Of a DNA stretch of 41,515 bases, positions 32,530-40,971 are shown one piece after another. The stretch is from positions 1 through 41,515 of the forward strand of contig JAKSJM010000023.1 of NCBI GenBank assembly GCA_024398075.1. The letters are read 5' to 3'. Every line of letters begins with the position of its first letter. The stretch's first letter is position 1. Both the position numbers and the translations under genes were made by a program. Source of the stretch: Bacteroidales bacterium. Lineage in GTDB: Bacteria > Bacteroidota > Bacteroidia > Bacteroidales > UBA932. The notes beneath the pieces are model-generated. The model searched no databases and was not told the origin of the DNA. It saw only the letters and a list, made by a program, of their open reading frames with translations.

Positions 32530-32866
32530 ACGCGAATGTGGTATCATTGTCGATTATAGCCATGCTCTTGGCCGCGACCTCGTATCCCATGCGCTCTATG
32601 CCGTCTCCGCCAGTGTATTTCTGGCTCTTAAGGCGTCCTATCACTTCGAGTCTGCAGCCTTTCTGGATGGAATCGAAATCGCACATGTTACGACCTTCCC
32701 ACGCTGTGACGTTATGCCAGGTGGTCTCGATGACTCCTTCGCCATCCTTGCCCTTATATGCATATGTGGTGGCAAGTGAGATGTGTGCCACACGGCGTCC
32801 TTCGTACTCTTGCATTCTCACGAGGCCTACGGTGCCTCTTAGATGGATTTGATTAAGCTGTTCCAT
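32519..32866 (-). CDS. ssb: Short single-stranded DNA-binding protein
   Basis: A 115-residue OB-fold SSB: MEQLNQIHLRGTVGLVRMQEY, ISLATTYAYKGKDGEGVIETTWHNVTAWEG, and the LEVIGRLKSQKY segment are characteristic. It is far shorter than housekeeping SSB and lacks the glycine-rich linker and acidic DDDIPF tip that recruits repair proteins; it ends in DTTFAYES. It is the first gene of the fimbrial operon and overlaps the next start by 11 bp. A promoter-like element lies at 32932-32925. Small tail-less SSBs of this kind are usually found in mobile or accessory regions. Confidence 0.9.
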   Translation of the reverse strand: MEQLNQIHLRGTVGLVRMQEYEGRRVAHISLATTYAYKGKDGEGVIETTWHNVTAWEGRNMCDFDSIQKGCRLEVIGRLKSQKYTGGDGIERMGYEVAAKSMAIIDNDTTFAYES

Positions 32867-32924
32867 AATAGTTTTAGTTTAGTTGTTTGGCAGAAACGAG
32901 GCGCGCCTCCCGTCCTGCGTGGTG

Positions 32925-32932
32925 CAAAGGAA
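32925..32932 (-). promoter_or_regulatory. Candidate -7 element of the ssb-fimbrial operon
   Basis: On the minus strand TTCCTTTG followed by CACC; one mismatch to TAnnTTTG, while the CTTTGCACC context is common in Bacteroidales promoters. It would give a leader of about 50 nt containing the 12-bp palindrome GAGGCGCGCCTC. Confidence 0.45.
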
Positions 32933-32991
32933 CAGCTATTGGTTTGCTATGAAATGGAACCCGTCGTTTTCTCGTGCAGGTTTTTAAGATT

Positions 32992-33029
32992 TGTTGTATC
33001 CCACAAAAGATGTTGTATGGCGTACAAAA
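32992..33029. repeat. Tandem TGTTGTAT-n-ACAAAA repeats upstream of ssb
   Basis: TGTTGTAT occurs at 32992-32999 and 33011-33018, each followed after 3 or 5 bases by ACAAAA (33003-33008, 33024-33029). The 19-bp period and position 60-100 bp upstream of the candidate -7 element suit an activator-binding site; the second copy also contains TTGTA-N5-TACAA. Confidence 0.4.
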
Positions 33030-33131
33030 CTTGGATGCCCGTATAAACTTGAATATGTGAAAGTGGATTTTAAGTATTCCTTTGAAGTTGTCATTTAAAC
33101 TGCAAAATTGCCGCAAAAGACATCATAGTGT

Positions 33132-33509
33132 ATGAAAGAGTATGTGATCAAAGAAAGTCATGAGAGGCGTTGCCTTGAGTGTGGTGATGAGCTTGATGGC
33201 AGGGCAGACATGAAATTCTGCTCATGCGAATGCAAGAATAGGTATAACAATCGTCGCTCCCATAGGCAGAGAGCGACGAGAAACAAGATTAATTCCATCC
33301 TGGAAAAGAATCACGATATTCTGGACGGTCTGCTACGCATGGGGGTGCGTAGCCTGGATCTAGTGTCATTGACCAGAATGGGGTATGTCATGATGTATAA
33401 TACAGCAAGCACCAGAACCCGCGGTCGCGCTGAGCTCTGGTGCTATGATATTCGGTTCTGCCTAAGCGAGACCCGTATTTTTAATATTGAAAGGGTAGAA
33501 CTTCCTTAA
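33132..33509 (+). CDS. Small zinc-finger protein, function unknown
   Basis: A 125-residue protein beginning MKEYVIKESHERRCLECGDEL, with a C2-type zinc site CLECG...FCSCECKNRYNNR: four or five cysteines in the first 45 residues, as in the short zinc-binding motif that protects DNA-binding or ribosomal-like proteins. A very basic stretch (NNRRSHRQRATRNK) follows, suggesting nucleic-acid binding. The C-terminal part is mixed alpha/beta. It is transcribed away from the fimbrial operon, and its TAA overlaps the stop of the convergent nucleoside transporter. I do not recognise a specific function. Confidence 0.75.
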   Translation: MKEYVIKESHERRCLECGDELDGRADMKFCSCECKNRYNNRRSHRQRATRNKINSILEKNHDILDGLLRMGVRSLDLVSLTRMGYVMMYNTASTRTRGRAELWCYDIRFCLSETRIFNIERVELP

Positions 33510-34780
33510 GCGTTCTTTTTCTCGGGATCCTTGAACAGGATGGCGAAGAGGATACCTACTACAAGTGCGTATCCTGCGAAAATGTACCATGCGGTAGGCC
33601 ATGCTGCAGGGTTCTCGAAGCAGCCGCACTTCTCTACAACAGCGCCGGCAGCGAGGGTTCCGATGGTGGCTCCGAGACCATTGGTCATGAGCATGAACAG
33701 ACCCTGTGCTGAAGAGCGGATGCCCTTGTCGGTGTTCTCGTTAACGAAGAGTGAACCTGAGATGTTGAAGAAGTCAAATGCTACACCATATACGATACAG
33801 CTGAGGACGAAGAGAAGCACGCCTGGCATGTCTGGCTTTCCAAGGCCGAAGAAACCGAAGCGGAATACCCATGCGAACATGGCGATGAGCATGACTTTCT
33901 TGATGCCGAACTTCTTCATCGCGAATGGGATGAGAAGGATGCAGAGAGTCTCTGAAAGCTGTGAAAGGGAGATGAGCGCATTTGAGTTCTTCACTGCGAA
34001 TGTGTCAGCAAGTGCTGGGTCGGCAGCGAAAGAGCCAAGGAAGGTGTTTGCGTAGCCGTTTGTGATCTGCAGCGATGCACCAAGGAGCATCGAGAAGATG
34101 AAGAAGATCGCAAACTGTCTCTCCTTGAAGAGTGAGAATGCGTTCAGGCCAAGGCTCTCGAGAAGGTTCTGAGGCGCAGCGCTCTTGTTTGTAGGGCAAG
34201 CAGGCATGGTCAATGCGTATCCGCAGAGAACGAGGCTAAGGATACCTGAAGAGATGAGCTGGGTGTAAGAATCCTGCATAGCGACGCCGCCGATCTTTAC
34301 GAAGTTTGTGGCAAGCATGCTGATGATGAATCCCACTGTACCGAATACACGGATAGGAGGGAAGTCCTTGACAGGGTCCTTTCCTGCAAGCTCAAGGGCG
34401 TTGTATGCCACAGAGTTTACGAGGGCGATGGTAGGCATGAAGAATGCCACGCTGAGGCTGTAAAGCGCAAAGAGAGGCGCGAACTGTATGCCGGCGCCTG
34501 CGTTCATGCAGTAGACGCCAGCGCCTACCATGAAGAGGCCTGCGAGACCCTGGCACATAGAGAGCACCTTCTGCGCCTGCATGTGGCGGTCAGCGAGAAT
34601 ACCCATGAGGGCAGGCATGAAGATGGACACGATGCCCTGCATGGCGAAGAACCATTTGATCTGTGGGCCGAGGCCAATGTTTCCGAGATAGCGTCCGAGT
34701 GAGGTGAGGTATGCTCCCCAAACTGCGAACTCAAGGAAATTCAGTACGATGAGTCGTACGGTGATGTTTTGATTTTTCAT
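33506..34780 (-). CDS. Nucleoside:H+ symporter (NupG-like, MFS)
   Basis: A 424-residue inner-membrane transporter of the nucleoside:proton symporter family. The start MKNQNITVRLIVLNFLEFAVWGAYLTSLGRY and the GPQIKWFFAMQGIVSIFMPALMGILADR region closely follow NupG/XapB-type proteins; about 12 hydrophobic segments are visible. It would import nucleosides such as adenosine or cytidine. It is a single-gene unit; a TATTTTTG -7 element lies at 34824-34817 on the minus strand. Confidence 0.92.
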   Translation of the reverse strand: MKNQNITVRLIVLNFLEFAVWGAYLTSLGRYLGNIGLGPQIKWFFAMQGIVSIFMPALMGILADRHMQAQKVLSMCQGLAGLFMVGAGVYCMNAGAGIQFAPLFALYSLSVAFFMPTIALVNSVAYNALELAGKDPVKDFPPIRVFGTVGFIISMLATNFVKIGGVAMQDSYTQLISSGILSLVLCGYALTMPACPTNKSAAPQNLLESLGLNAFSLFKERQFAIFFIFSMLLGASLQITNGYANTFLGSFAADPALADTFAVKNSNALISLSQLSETLCILLIPFAMKKFGIKKVMLIAMFAWVFRFGFFGLGKPDMPGVLLFVLSCIVYGVAFDFFNISGSLFVNENTDKGIRSSAQGLFMLMTNGLGATIGTLAAGAVVEKCGCFENPAAWPTAWYIFAGYALVVGILFAILFKDPEKKNA

Positions 34781-34816
34781 TATCCTAATATTTGATATTA
34801 TTAATCAGCGGATTAA

Positions 34817-34854
34817 CAAAAATACGAGTTTTCCCTCAAAAATCATTATCTTTG
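34817..34854. promoter_or_regulatory. Divergent promoters of nucleoside transporter and tgt
   Basis: Minus: TATTTTTG at 34824-34817. Plus: TATCTTTG at 34847-34854, giving tgt a leader of about 14 nt, too short for a preQ1 riboswitch. Confidence 0.6.
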
Positions 34855-34874
34855 AAGGTTAATAAATAGAAAAA

Positions 34875-36005
34875 ATGAAATTCGAACTTACTGCCAAGGA
34901 TCCAAATAGCTCAGCTCGTTGTGGAGTGATCACTACGGACCACGGGCAGATACATACACCTATCTTCATGCCTGTCGGTACGGTAGGCTCAGTTAAGGGT
35001 GTATATCATAAGGAACTGAAGGAAGACATCAAGGCCGAGATCATACTCGGAAATACATATCATCTCTATCTTAGACCAGGTCTTGACACTCTCAAGGCCG
35101 CAGGTGGACTCCATAAGTTTGAGTCTTGGGATCGTCCTATACTTACAGATAGCGGTGGTTTCCAGGTATTCTCGCTCACAGGCATCAGAAAGCTGACTCC
35201 AGAAGGTTGCACCTTCTCTTCGCATATCGATGGCTCACGTCATACATTCACACCAGAGAACAATGTAGACACACAGCGCATCATCGGTGCAGACATCATG
35301 ATGGCACTCGATGAGTGCTGTCCAGGCGATGCTGAGTACAAGTATGCCGAGAAGTCGCTTAAGCTCACTCAGAACTGGCTTGAGCGCTATGCGAAGCGTT
35401 TCCACGAGACAGATCCTCTCTATGGATATGATCAGACATTTTTCCCTATCATCCAGGGATGCGTGTATCCAGATCTTCGAGTGAAGGCTGCTGAGCATGC
35501 ATTGAAGTTTGCGGACGCAGGCATTGCCATTGGTGGACTCGCTGTAGGCGAGCCTACCGAGAAGATGTATGAGATGCTGGAGGTGCTTGATCCAGTGATT
35601 CCACAGGACAAGGCACGCTACCTCATGGGCGTCGGCACGCCCGCAAACATCCTCGAGGGCATTGCCCGTGGAGTGGATATGTTTGACTGCGTCATGCCGA
35701 CTAGAAATGGCCGAAACGGCATGCTCTTCACCTGGAATGGCATAATGAACATGCGAAATGCGAAGTGGGAGAAAGATTTCTCCGAACTCGACCCCACAGG
35801 CACATCATTTGTGGACCATGCATACTCGAAAGCATACCTTCGCCATCTCTTCGTAGCGAAGGAGATGTTTGCGGGCATGATTGCCACAGAGCATAACCTT
35901 GCCTTCTACTTGGACGTTGTGCGTCAGGCGCGCCTTCACATCGAGGCAGGCGACTTCGCCTCATGGAAGGAGGATGCAGTAAGAAGGGTTACATCCAGAT
36001 TGTAA
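34875..36005 (+). CDS. tgt: tRNA-guanine transglycosylase
   Basis: A 376-residue enzyme that exchanges guanine-34 of Asp, Asn, His and Tyr tRNAs for preQ1 (or queuine). Catalytic Asp92 lies in TDSGGFQVF and the nucleophilic Asp271 in VDMFDCVMPTRNGRNG; the GGLAVGEP motif is intact. The zinc site of characterised bacterial Tgt (Cys302, Cys304, Cys307, His333 in E. coli) is not conserved: the corresponding residues are Gly309, Ser311 and Asp314, and only His340 remains. First of a tgt-lptG-dut set with gaps of 4 and 9 bp. Confidence 0.95.
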   Translation: MKFELTAKDPNSSARCGVITTDHGQIHTPIFMPVGTVGSVKGVYHKELKEDIKAEIILGNTYHLYLRPGLDTLKAAGGLHKFESWDRPILTDSGGFQVFSLTGIRKLTPEGCTFSSHIDGSRHTFTPENNVDTQRIIGADIMMALDECCPGDAEYKYAEKSLKLTQNWLERYAKRFHETDPLYGYDQTFFPIIQGCVYPDLRVKAAEHALKFADAGIAIGGLAVGEPTEKMYEMLEVLDPVIPQDKARYLMGVGTPANILEGIARGVDMFDCVMPTRNGRNGMLFTWNGIMNMRNAKWEKDFSELDPTGTSFVDHAYSKAYLRHLFVAKEMFAGMIATEHNLAFYLDVVRQARLHIEAGDFASWKEDAVRRVTSRL

Positions 36006-36009
36006 GACA

Positions 36010-37089
36010 ATGATCAAGAAACTTGATTGGTACATATTCAAGAGGTTCATCATGACCTTCTTCATCGCTCTGATTCTCATCATCGCGATTGTCATCATCT
36101 TCGACATCAGCGAGAAGATCGAGAAGTTCGTGGCAAATGAGGCTCCGCTGAAAGAGATTATCTTCAGCTACTATCTGAACTTCATCCCATACTTCATAAA
36201 CATGTTCAGTCCTCTGTTCGTGTTTATCACTGTTATCTTCTTCACTTCACGATTGGCGGCGAACTCAGAGATCATTGCCATACTCTCGGGAGGTATCAGC
36301 TATCACAGAATGATGGTGCCGTACATGGTGGCGGCCGGCGTGATCGCCCTGCTGTCGCTGGGATTGAACCTATATGTCATACCGACATCAAACAAGACGA
36401 GGGTCGATTTCGAGCAGAAATATGTAAAGAACCGATATGTCTCCATGCGAGATGTTCATTACCAGATAGCCCCAGGCAAATTCGTATATGTGGAGAATTT
36501 CTCGAGCTGGAACCAGACGGCATATAAACTTACTCTGGAGGATATCGAAAATGGCCGTTTGAAGAGCAAGCTCTCATGTGAGAGCGCCAAGTGGGACAGC
36601 CTCAGCGAGAGCTGGCATTTGAGAAACTGGTTCGTGAGAGACTATTCTGACGGACTCTCTGACAGAATCCATAGCGGTGCTCAGCTTGACACTTGCATTG
36701 AACTGTCCATCAATGATTTCTATCGAAACGAAAAGACTGTCCAGACACTGCCACAGAAGGATTTGACTCAGCTTATCCAGACCCAGAAGATGCGAGGAGA
36801 TGCGAATGTCATGTACTCGCAGATCGAGCTTCATACCAGATTTGCTCTCCCATTCTCGGCATTTATCCTCACCATCATGGGTGTGGCACTGTCGTCGAGA
36901 AAGAAGAGGGGAGGTATAGGATGGAACCTTGGTATAGGTATCGGACTGGCTTTCTCATACATTCTGTTCCTGAAGTTCAGTCAGATGTTTGTGTTCACGG
37001 GCACCATGCCTGCATGGCTTGCCCTATGGCTACCGAATGTCTTATATGCCTTCATAGCGGCATACCTGTATAAGATAGCACCTAAATAG
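36010..37089 (+). CDS. LptF/LptG-family LPS export permease
   Basis: A 359-residue inner-membrane subunit of the ABC machine that extracts lipopolysaccharide and sends it to the outer membrane. Three N-terminal helices (residues about 15-125, starting LDWYIFKRFIMTFFIALILIIA), a periplasmic beta-jellyroll-like domain (about 130-265) and three C-terminal helices are visible; the ISYHRMMVPYM segment is conserved in the family. Whether it is LptF or LptG cannot be told. Starts 4 bp after tgt. Confidence 0.92.
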   Translation: MIKKLDWYIFKRFIMTFFIALILIIAIVIIFDISEKIEKFVANEAPLKEIIFSYYLNFIPYFINMFSPLFVFITVIFFTSRLAANSEIIAILSGGISYHRMMVPYMVAAGVIALLSLGLNLYVIPTSNKTRVDFEQKYVKNRYVSMRDVHYQIAPGKFVYVENFSSWNQTAYKLTLEDIENGRLKSKLSCESAKWDSLSESWHLRNWFVRDYSDGLSDRIHSGAQLDTCIELSINDFYRNEKTVQTLPQKDLTQLIQTQKMRGDANVMYSQIELHTRFALPFSAFILTIMGVALSSRKKRGGIGWNLGIGIGLAFSYILFLKFSQMFVFTGTMPAWLALWLPNVLYAFIAAYLYKIAPK

Positions 37090-37098
37090 TCTCAAGAT

Positions 37099-37533
37099 AT
37101 GAAAGTGAAAGTAGTGAATAAGTCCAAGTGGGACTTGCCGGCTTATGCCACAGCCCAGTCTGCAGGCATGGACCTGAGAGCAAACAATGATGAACCTATC
37201 ACTCTCCAGCCCCTGGGGCGCTGTATAGTGCCTACAGGACTCTACCTTGAGATTCCTGCCGGATATGAAGCTCAGGTGAGGCCTCGCAGCGGCTTGGCCG
37301 CGAAGAAGGGCATCACCGTCCTCAATGCCCCTGGCACCGTCGATGCTGATTATCGCGGTGAGGTGGGAGTTATCCTTGTTAATCTGTCAGATACTCCTTT
37401 CGTCATCGAGCCAGGTGAGAGAGTAGCCCAGATGGTATTTGCTCGTCATGAGCAGGTCGAGTGGGAGGCTGTCGAGACACTTGAAGCCTCGGAGAGAGGC
37501 GCCGGTGGCTTCGGAAGCACAGGCGTGAAATAG
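37099..37533 (+). CDS. dut: dUTP pyrophosphatase
   Basis: A 144-residue trimeric dUTPase that hydrolyses dUTP to dUMP, keeping uracil out of DNA. The five family motifs are present in order: [47 protein letters not shown] and GAGGFGSTG at the C-terminus. Length is normal. Last gene of the tgt-lptG-dut set. Confidence 0.97.
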   Translation: MKVKVVNKSKWDLPAYATAQSAGMDLRANNDEPITLQPLGRCIVPTGLYLEIPAGYEAQVRPRSGLAAKKGITVLNAPGTVDADYRGEVGVILVNLSDTPFVIEPGERVAQMVFARHEQVEWEAVETLEASERGAGGFGSTGVK

Positions 37534-37567
37534 AAAATCGCGGTCTTGAAAGGCCGCGATTTTTTTT
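37534..37567. terminator. Bidirectional terminator between dut and murF
   Basis: A 10-bp stem AAAATCGCGG / CCGCGATTTT (37534-37543, 37554-37563), loop of 10, followed by T residues on the plus strand; the A run on the left gives a T run for the minus-strand murF transcript. Confidence 0.88.
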
Positions 37568-38894
37568 ACAGTTTGCAGATTGCTTTTTCCATCTGTATGC
37601 CTCGGGAACCCTTGATCAGGAGGGTGGCGCCGCTTACCGGCTCTGCCTCAAGTTTTGAGGCGAGATCGTCAGAGGTCGCGAACCATCCGATCACATTGGC
37701 CGGCGTGCCGGCTGAGTCGAGAGCTTTCCTGAACTCATCGCCTACGAGAATCGCCTTGTAGTCAGATGCTTCTATCTTCTTTACTACATTTACATGTTCC
37801 GCAACTGAGTCTTCTCCGAGCTCTCTCATGTCACCCAGAAGGGCGATTTTCTCCTCTGCCTGGACGAGCGCGAAGTTGTCTAGAGCTGCAGCCATGCTGG
37901 ATGGATTTGCATTGTAAGCATCGACGATGAGTGAGTTTCTCTCTGTGCGTGTCATCTGCGAGCGGTTGTTCTTTGGCTCGTAGTTCTCGATGGCTTCCAC
38001 TGCCTTGTAGTGATCCACGCCGAAGAATTCTCCTACTGCGAGCGCCGCGAGGACATTTGTCGCATTGTACGCACCCACAAGCTGTGTGCTGATGACCTCC
38101 TCATCGATCTGTATGCGCAGATATGGGTCTTCTGCGGTGCTAGGGAGCACTGTCGCGCCAGAATCATTGATGCCATAAGGGATGAATTCCACGAGGCGCT
38201 TCGCCGCCATGCCTAGAAGGTTCCTGTCGTCGATGTTCAGGAATATCTTTCCGCCATGTTCCTTGATCCAATCATACAGCTGTCCCTTCGCCATCTTTAC
38301 GCCCTCGAAACTGCCGAATCCGAGGAGATGGGCCTTGCCCACATTTGTGATGAGTCCGAAATCCGGCTCCACCACCTCCACGAGGTGCTTGATGTCGTCT
38401 GGATGATTTGCGCCCATCTCGATCACGGCGAGCTCTGTGCGGTCGTTGATCTGCATGAGGGTGAGAGGCACACCGATATCATTGTTCAGATTTCCCTGGG
38501 TGGCCGTGATCTCATATTTGGTGCGCAGGACGGCGCTGATGAGCTCCTTGGTGGTGGTCTTTCCGTTTGTGCCGGTAAGTCCGAGGATGGTCAGTCGCTT
38601 GCCGTTCACCTCGGCCTCGCATCTGTGTCGGTGGGCGAGTGCCTTGAGCGCTTCGAGCGTGTCGCAGACAGCGATGACGCGCGCATCTCCAGATGCCGCA
38701 GCCGCCGTGCCTTCGTTCACTACGGCCCATGCTGCTCCCTTCTCGAGCGCGCTGAGTGCGTAATCATTGCCATCAAAAATCTCTCCCTTGATGGCGAAGA
38801 AAATCTCACCACCCTTGATCGCGCGGCTGTCGGTGGTGACTGGCAGACCCTTCAGGAGTTTGTACTGCTCCTCTGTGAAAATATTTTCAATCAT
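37566..38894 (-). CDS. murF: UDP-MurNAc-tripeptide D-Ala-D-Ala ligase
   Basis: A 442-residue cytoplasmic ligase adding D-Ala-D-Ala to the UDP-MurNAc tripeptide, the last cytoplasmic step of the peptidoglycan precursor. The P-loop GLTGTNGKTTTKELISAVL, GNLNNDIGVPLTLM, IEMGANHPDDIKHL and VDAYNANPSSMAAALD are classic MurF motifs. It overlaps the PAP2 gene by ATGA, and is the last of the obgE-PAP2-murF operon. Confidence 0.96.
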   Translation of the reverse strand: MIENIFTEEQYKLLKGLPVTTDSRAIKGGEIFFAIKGEIFDGNDYALSALEKGAAWAVVNEGTAAAASGDARVIAVCDTLEALKALAHRHRCEAEVNGKRLTILGLTGTNGKTTTKELISAVLRTKYEITATQGNLNNDIGVPLTLMQINDRTELAVIEMGANHPDDIKHLVEVVEPDFGLITNVGKAHLLGFGSFEGVKMAKGQLYDWIKEHGGKIFLNIDDRNLLGMAAKRLVEFIPYGINDSGATVLPSTAEDPYLRIQIDEEVISTQLVGAYNATNVLAALAVGEFFGVDHYKAVEAIENYEPKNNRSQMTRTERNSLIVDAYNANPSSMAAALDNFALVQAEEKIALLGDMRELGEDSVAEHVNVVKKIEASDYKAILVGDEFRKALDSAGTPANVIGWFATSDDLASKLEAEPVSGATLLIKGSRGIQMEKAICKL

Positions 38895-39472
38895 TTGATT
38901 TTCAATTTATTGATAACTAAACGAGCAATGTTTCCGATCACGAGTGCCACAGCCACGCCCACCATGATTCCGACCATCACGTCGCCGAGGAAGTGCTTTC
39001 CCACGAAGATGCGGCTCGCTGCGACCAAGAGTGCCCAAATGTGAACTCCTATCACGTAGCCTCTCCACTTCAGGCGCTTGTCCATGCGAAGTGCAATGCT
39101 GCTGGCCGTCGCGAAAGCAAATGCATTTCCGGCGTGAGCCGAGAAAAAACCATATTTGTAGTAGCTGTGTGGCGCCTCGAGTATGTGAAGACCCTGCCCG
39201 TACATGAGCGGGTCGTTGCATGGCCTCAGACGCTGGAAGTAGTCCTTCACTACATTGCAACCCTGGTCCACGCACACGATGCACAGGACAATGCTCAAGA
39301 TCATGATCAGTCCCTTTCTCCATCCCAGCCTCCAGATGATGATGCCAGCGATGATGGCGTAAAAGATGAACCAGATGTGTTTGTCTGAAAAAAGCATCCA
39401 TACACTGTCGCTGAATGGACAATGTATGGAGTTGATGGCTAGCGTCCACTGTCTGTCAAGTGTCTCAAGCAT
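38891..39472 (-). CDS. PAP2-family membrane phosphatase
   Basis: A 193-residue multi-pass membrane phosphatase of the undecaprenyl-pyrophosphate / phosphatidate type. The tripartite motif is readable: KDYFQRLRP, SAHAGN (SxxH with Ala in place of Gly of PSGH), and SRIFVGKHFLGD. Its stop overlaps the murF start (ATGA), and obgE ends 6 bp before it, so it is in the same operon as murF; recycling of undecaprenyl-PP or lipid A dephosphorylation would fit the cell-wall neighbour. Confidence 0.9.
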   Translation of the reverse strand: MLETLDRQWTLAINSIHCPFSDSVWMLFSDKHIWFIFYAIIAGIIIWRLGWRKGLIMILSIVLCIVCVDQGCNVVKDYFQRLRPCNDPLMYGQGLHILEAPHSYYKYGFFSAHAGNAFAFATASSIALRMDKRLKWRGYVIGVHIWALLVAASRIFVGKHFLGDVMVGIMVGVAVALVIGNIARLVINKLKIK

Positions 39473-39478
39473 AGTCGA

Positions 39479-40471
39479 CTATTTATGAAGTGCCTTCCAG
39501 AGAAGGTCTTTGAGCTCCTTGAGTCCCTCCTGGCTCATCGATGAGATGAACACATGTGGAAGGTCCTTAGGGAGAGTAGGTTCTATTTCTTTCTCAATGC
39601 CCTTGTCGATCATGTCGCACTTGGTGATGGCGAGCACGCGATCCTTCACGAGCAGTTCAGGGTTATACTCCTTGAGCTCATTGAGAAGCGTCTCATATCC
39701 CTTCTTGATGTCATCCTCCTCGGCTGATACCATGAAGAGCAGCACTGAGTTTCTCTCGATGTGGCGAAGGAATCGTATACCGATACCTCTTCCTTCGTGT
39801 GCGCCCTCGATGATTCCTGGGATGTCTGCCATCACAAACGACTGGTCGTCATAGTAGCTTACGATACCGAGGTTTGGCTCAAGTGTGGTGAATGCGTAGT
39901 TCGCGATCTTAGGCTTTGCAGCTGTGATGGTAGAGAGTAGGGTAGACTTGCCCGCATTTGGGAAACCGACGAGACCCACATCTGCAAGTATCTTAAGTTC
40001 AAGGATGAACCATCCCTCGAAACCATCTTCTCCTGGCTGAGCGTAGCGTGGGGTCTGGTTTGTCGGGGTCTTGAAGTTGTTGTTTCCAAGTCCTCCTCGG
40101 CCGCCCTTACAGAGGATGAACTCCTCTCCTGGCTCCACGAGCTCGCAAATCTGCTCGCCAGTCTCCGCATCTCTAGCCACGGTCCCGAGTGGAACGTCCA
40201 GGATGATGTCCGCTCCATTCTTTCCATGCCTGAGGCCTCCCTGTCCAGCCTCACCATTGTCCGCCTTCACGTGCTTTCTGTACTTGAGGTGGATGAGCGT
40301 CCAGAACTGAGGGTTCGCCTTGAGGATGATATGTCCTCCACGGCCACCATCTCCGCCGTCCGGACCGCCCTTGGCCACATACTTGGCTCTATAAAGGTGA
40401 GCTGAACCTGCGCCTCCATGTCCGGATGCGCAGAATATCTTTACATAATCTATGAAATTTGAATCTGCCAT
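39479..40471 (-). CDS. obgE: Obg-family GTPase
   Basis: A 330-residue ribosome-associated GTPase with roles in large-subunit assembly and stress control. The glycine-rich Obg fold covers residues 1-158 ([29 protein letters not shown]); the G domain has G1 [10 protein letters not shown]3 [16 protein letters not shown] and G4 TKCD. The C-terminal extension present in E. coli ObgE is missing, as in many Bacteroidota. First gene of the obgE-PAP2-murF operon; its 5' leader is probably about 195 nt (promoter at 40679). Confidence 0.96.
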   Translation of the reverse strand: MADSNFIDYVKIFCASGHGGAGSAHLYRAKYVAKGGPDGGDGGRGGHIILKANPQFWTLIHLKYRKHVKADNGEAGQGGLRHGKNGADIILDVPLGTVARDAETGEQICELVEPGEEFILCKGGRGGLGNNNFKTPTNQTPRYAQPGEDGFEGWFILELKILADVGLVGFPNAGKSTLLSTITAAKPKIANYAFTTLEPNLGIVSYYDDQSFVMADIPGIIEGAHEGRGIGIRFLRHIERNSVLLFMVSAEEDDIKKGYETLLNELKEYNPELLVKDRVLAITKCDMIDKGIEKEIEPTLPKDLPHVFISSMSQEGLKELKDLLWKALHK

Positions 40472-40671
40472 AACCCCTTGTAAATCAATTTATTTGTTCT
40501 TCAAAAACCGCTCGGAGCAACAAATAAGCAACAAAAACGTCGTTGGTAACTATCGACAAATATGCTTACAAATTGAAAGTGGATTGCATAGAAAGAGTGT
40601 CTTTCAATCAATTCCTCTGCCGATTTCAAAGATCAGTAGTTTCGTAAACCAAATTATGGCCTACCGACATG

Positions 40672-40679
40672 CAAATATA
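40672..40679 (-). promoter_or_regulatory. -7 element of the obgE operon
   Basis: Reads TATATTTG on the minus strand, exact consensus, with TGTG about 19 bp upstream as a weak -33. It would give obgE a leader of about 195 nt. Confidence 0.5.
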
Positions 40680-40803
40680 GTGAATCTTTTCTGATGCACA
40701 TTATATCTTATCGAGTACCTCCGAAGATTTCTGCACGGATGGGGTTTCGTTATTAGCCTTTTGACCTCCCTATATGTCGCGGTAGATTGAAATATAAGCT
40801 CGA

Positions 40804-40811
40804 TATATTTG
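40804..40811 (+). promoter_or_regulatory. -7 element facing the invertase gene
   Basis: TATATTTG, exact consensus, 161 bp upstream of the invertase ATG. A TTG lies at 40787-40789, a little too close for a -33 box. Confidence 0.4.
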
Positions 40812-40971
40812 TTCTCCATTAAGGATGACGCACTCGTAACTCCAGATTGTCTAATCAAGGTTTATGTATGACCAACATATAAGTTCCGAAACTGTATTGA
40901 CTTGCATATATTCTACTGTAGGATTAGCAAAAGTACAATAGTTTTATTGCAATTCATTAAATACGAAACTT

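Larger units (their letters stand above)
40472..40971. other. 500-bp gene-free AT-rich region between obgE and the invertase gene
   Basis: I see no gene. It contains a 9-bp inverted repeat (TTATTTGTT 40490-40498 / AACAAATAA 40519-40527) in the obgE leader, a minus-strand -7 element, a plus-strand -7 element, and several AGTTTCG-type sequences at 40638, 40743, 40882 and 40962. The stretch is clearly more AT-rich than the flanking genes. Confidence 0.6.

Noticed and set aside
31958-32779. 273-residue plus-strand frame antisense to the OmpA/TPR lipoprotein and ssb
   Set aside because: Ser/Met-rich sequence without domain features, overlapping two genuine genes.
32888-32920. GAGGCGCGCCTC palindrome (32899-32910) as an invertase crossover site upstream of the fimbrial operon
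   Set aside because: I found no inverted partner on the other side of the promoter; it is more likely a leader hairpin or chance.
38256-39044. 262-residue plus-strand open frame antisense to murF and the PAP2 gene
   Set aside because: Both minus-strand genes have complete family motifs; the opposite frame has none and spans two genes.
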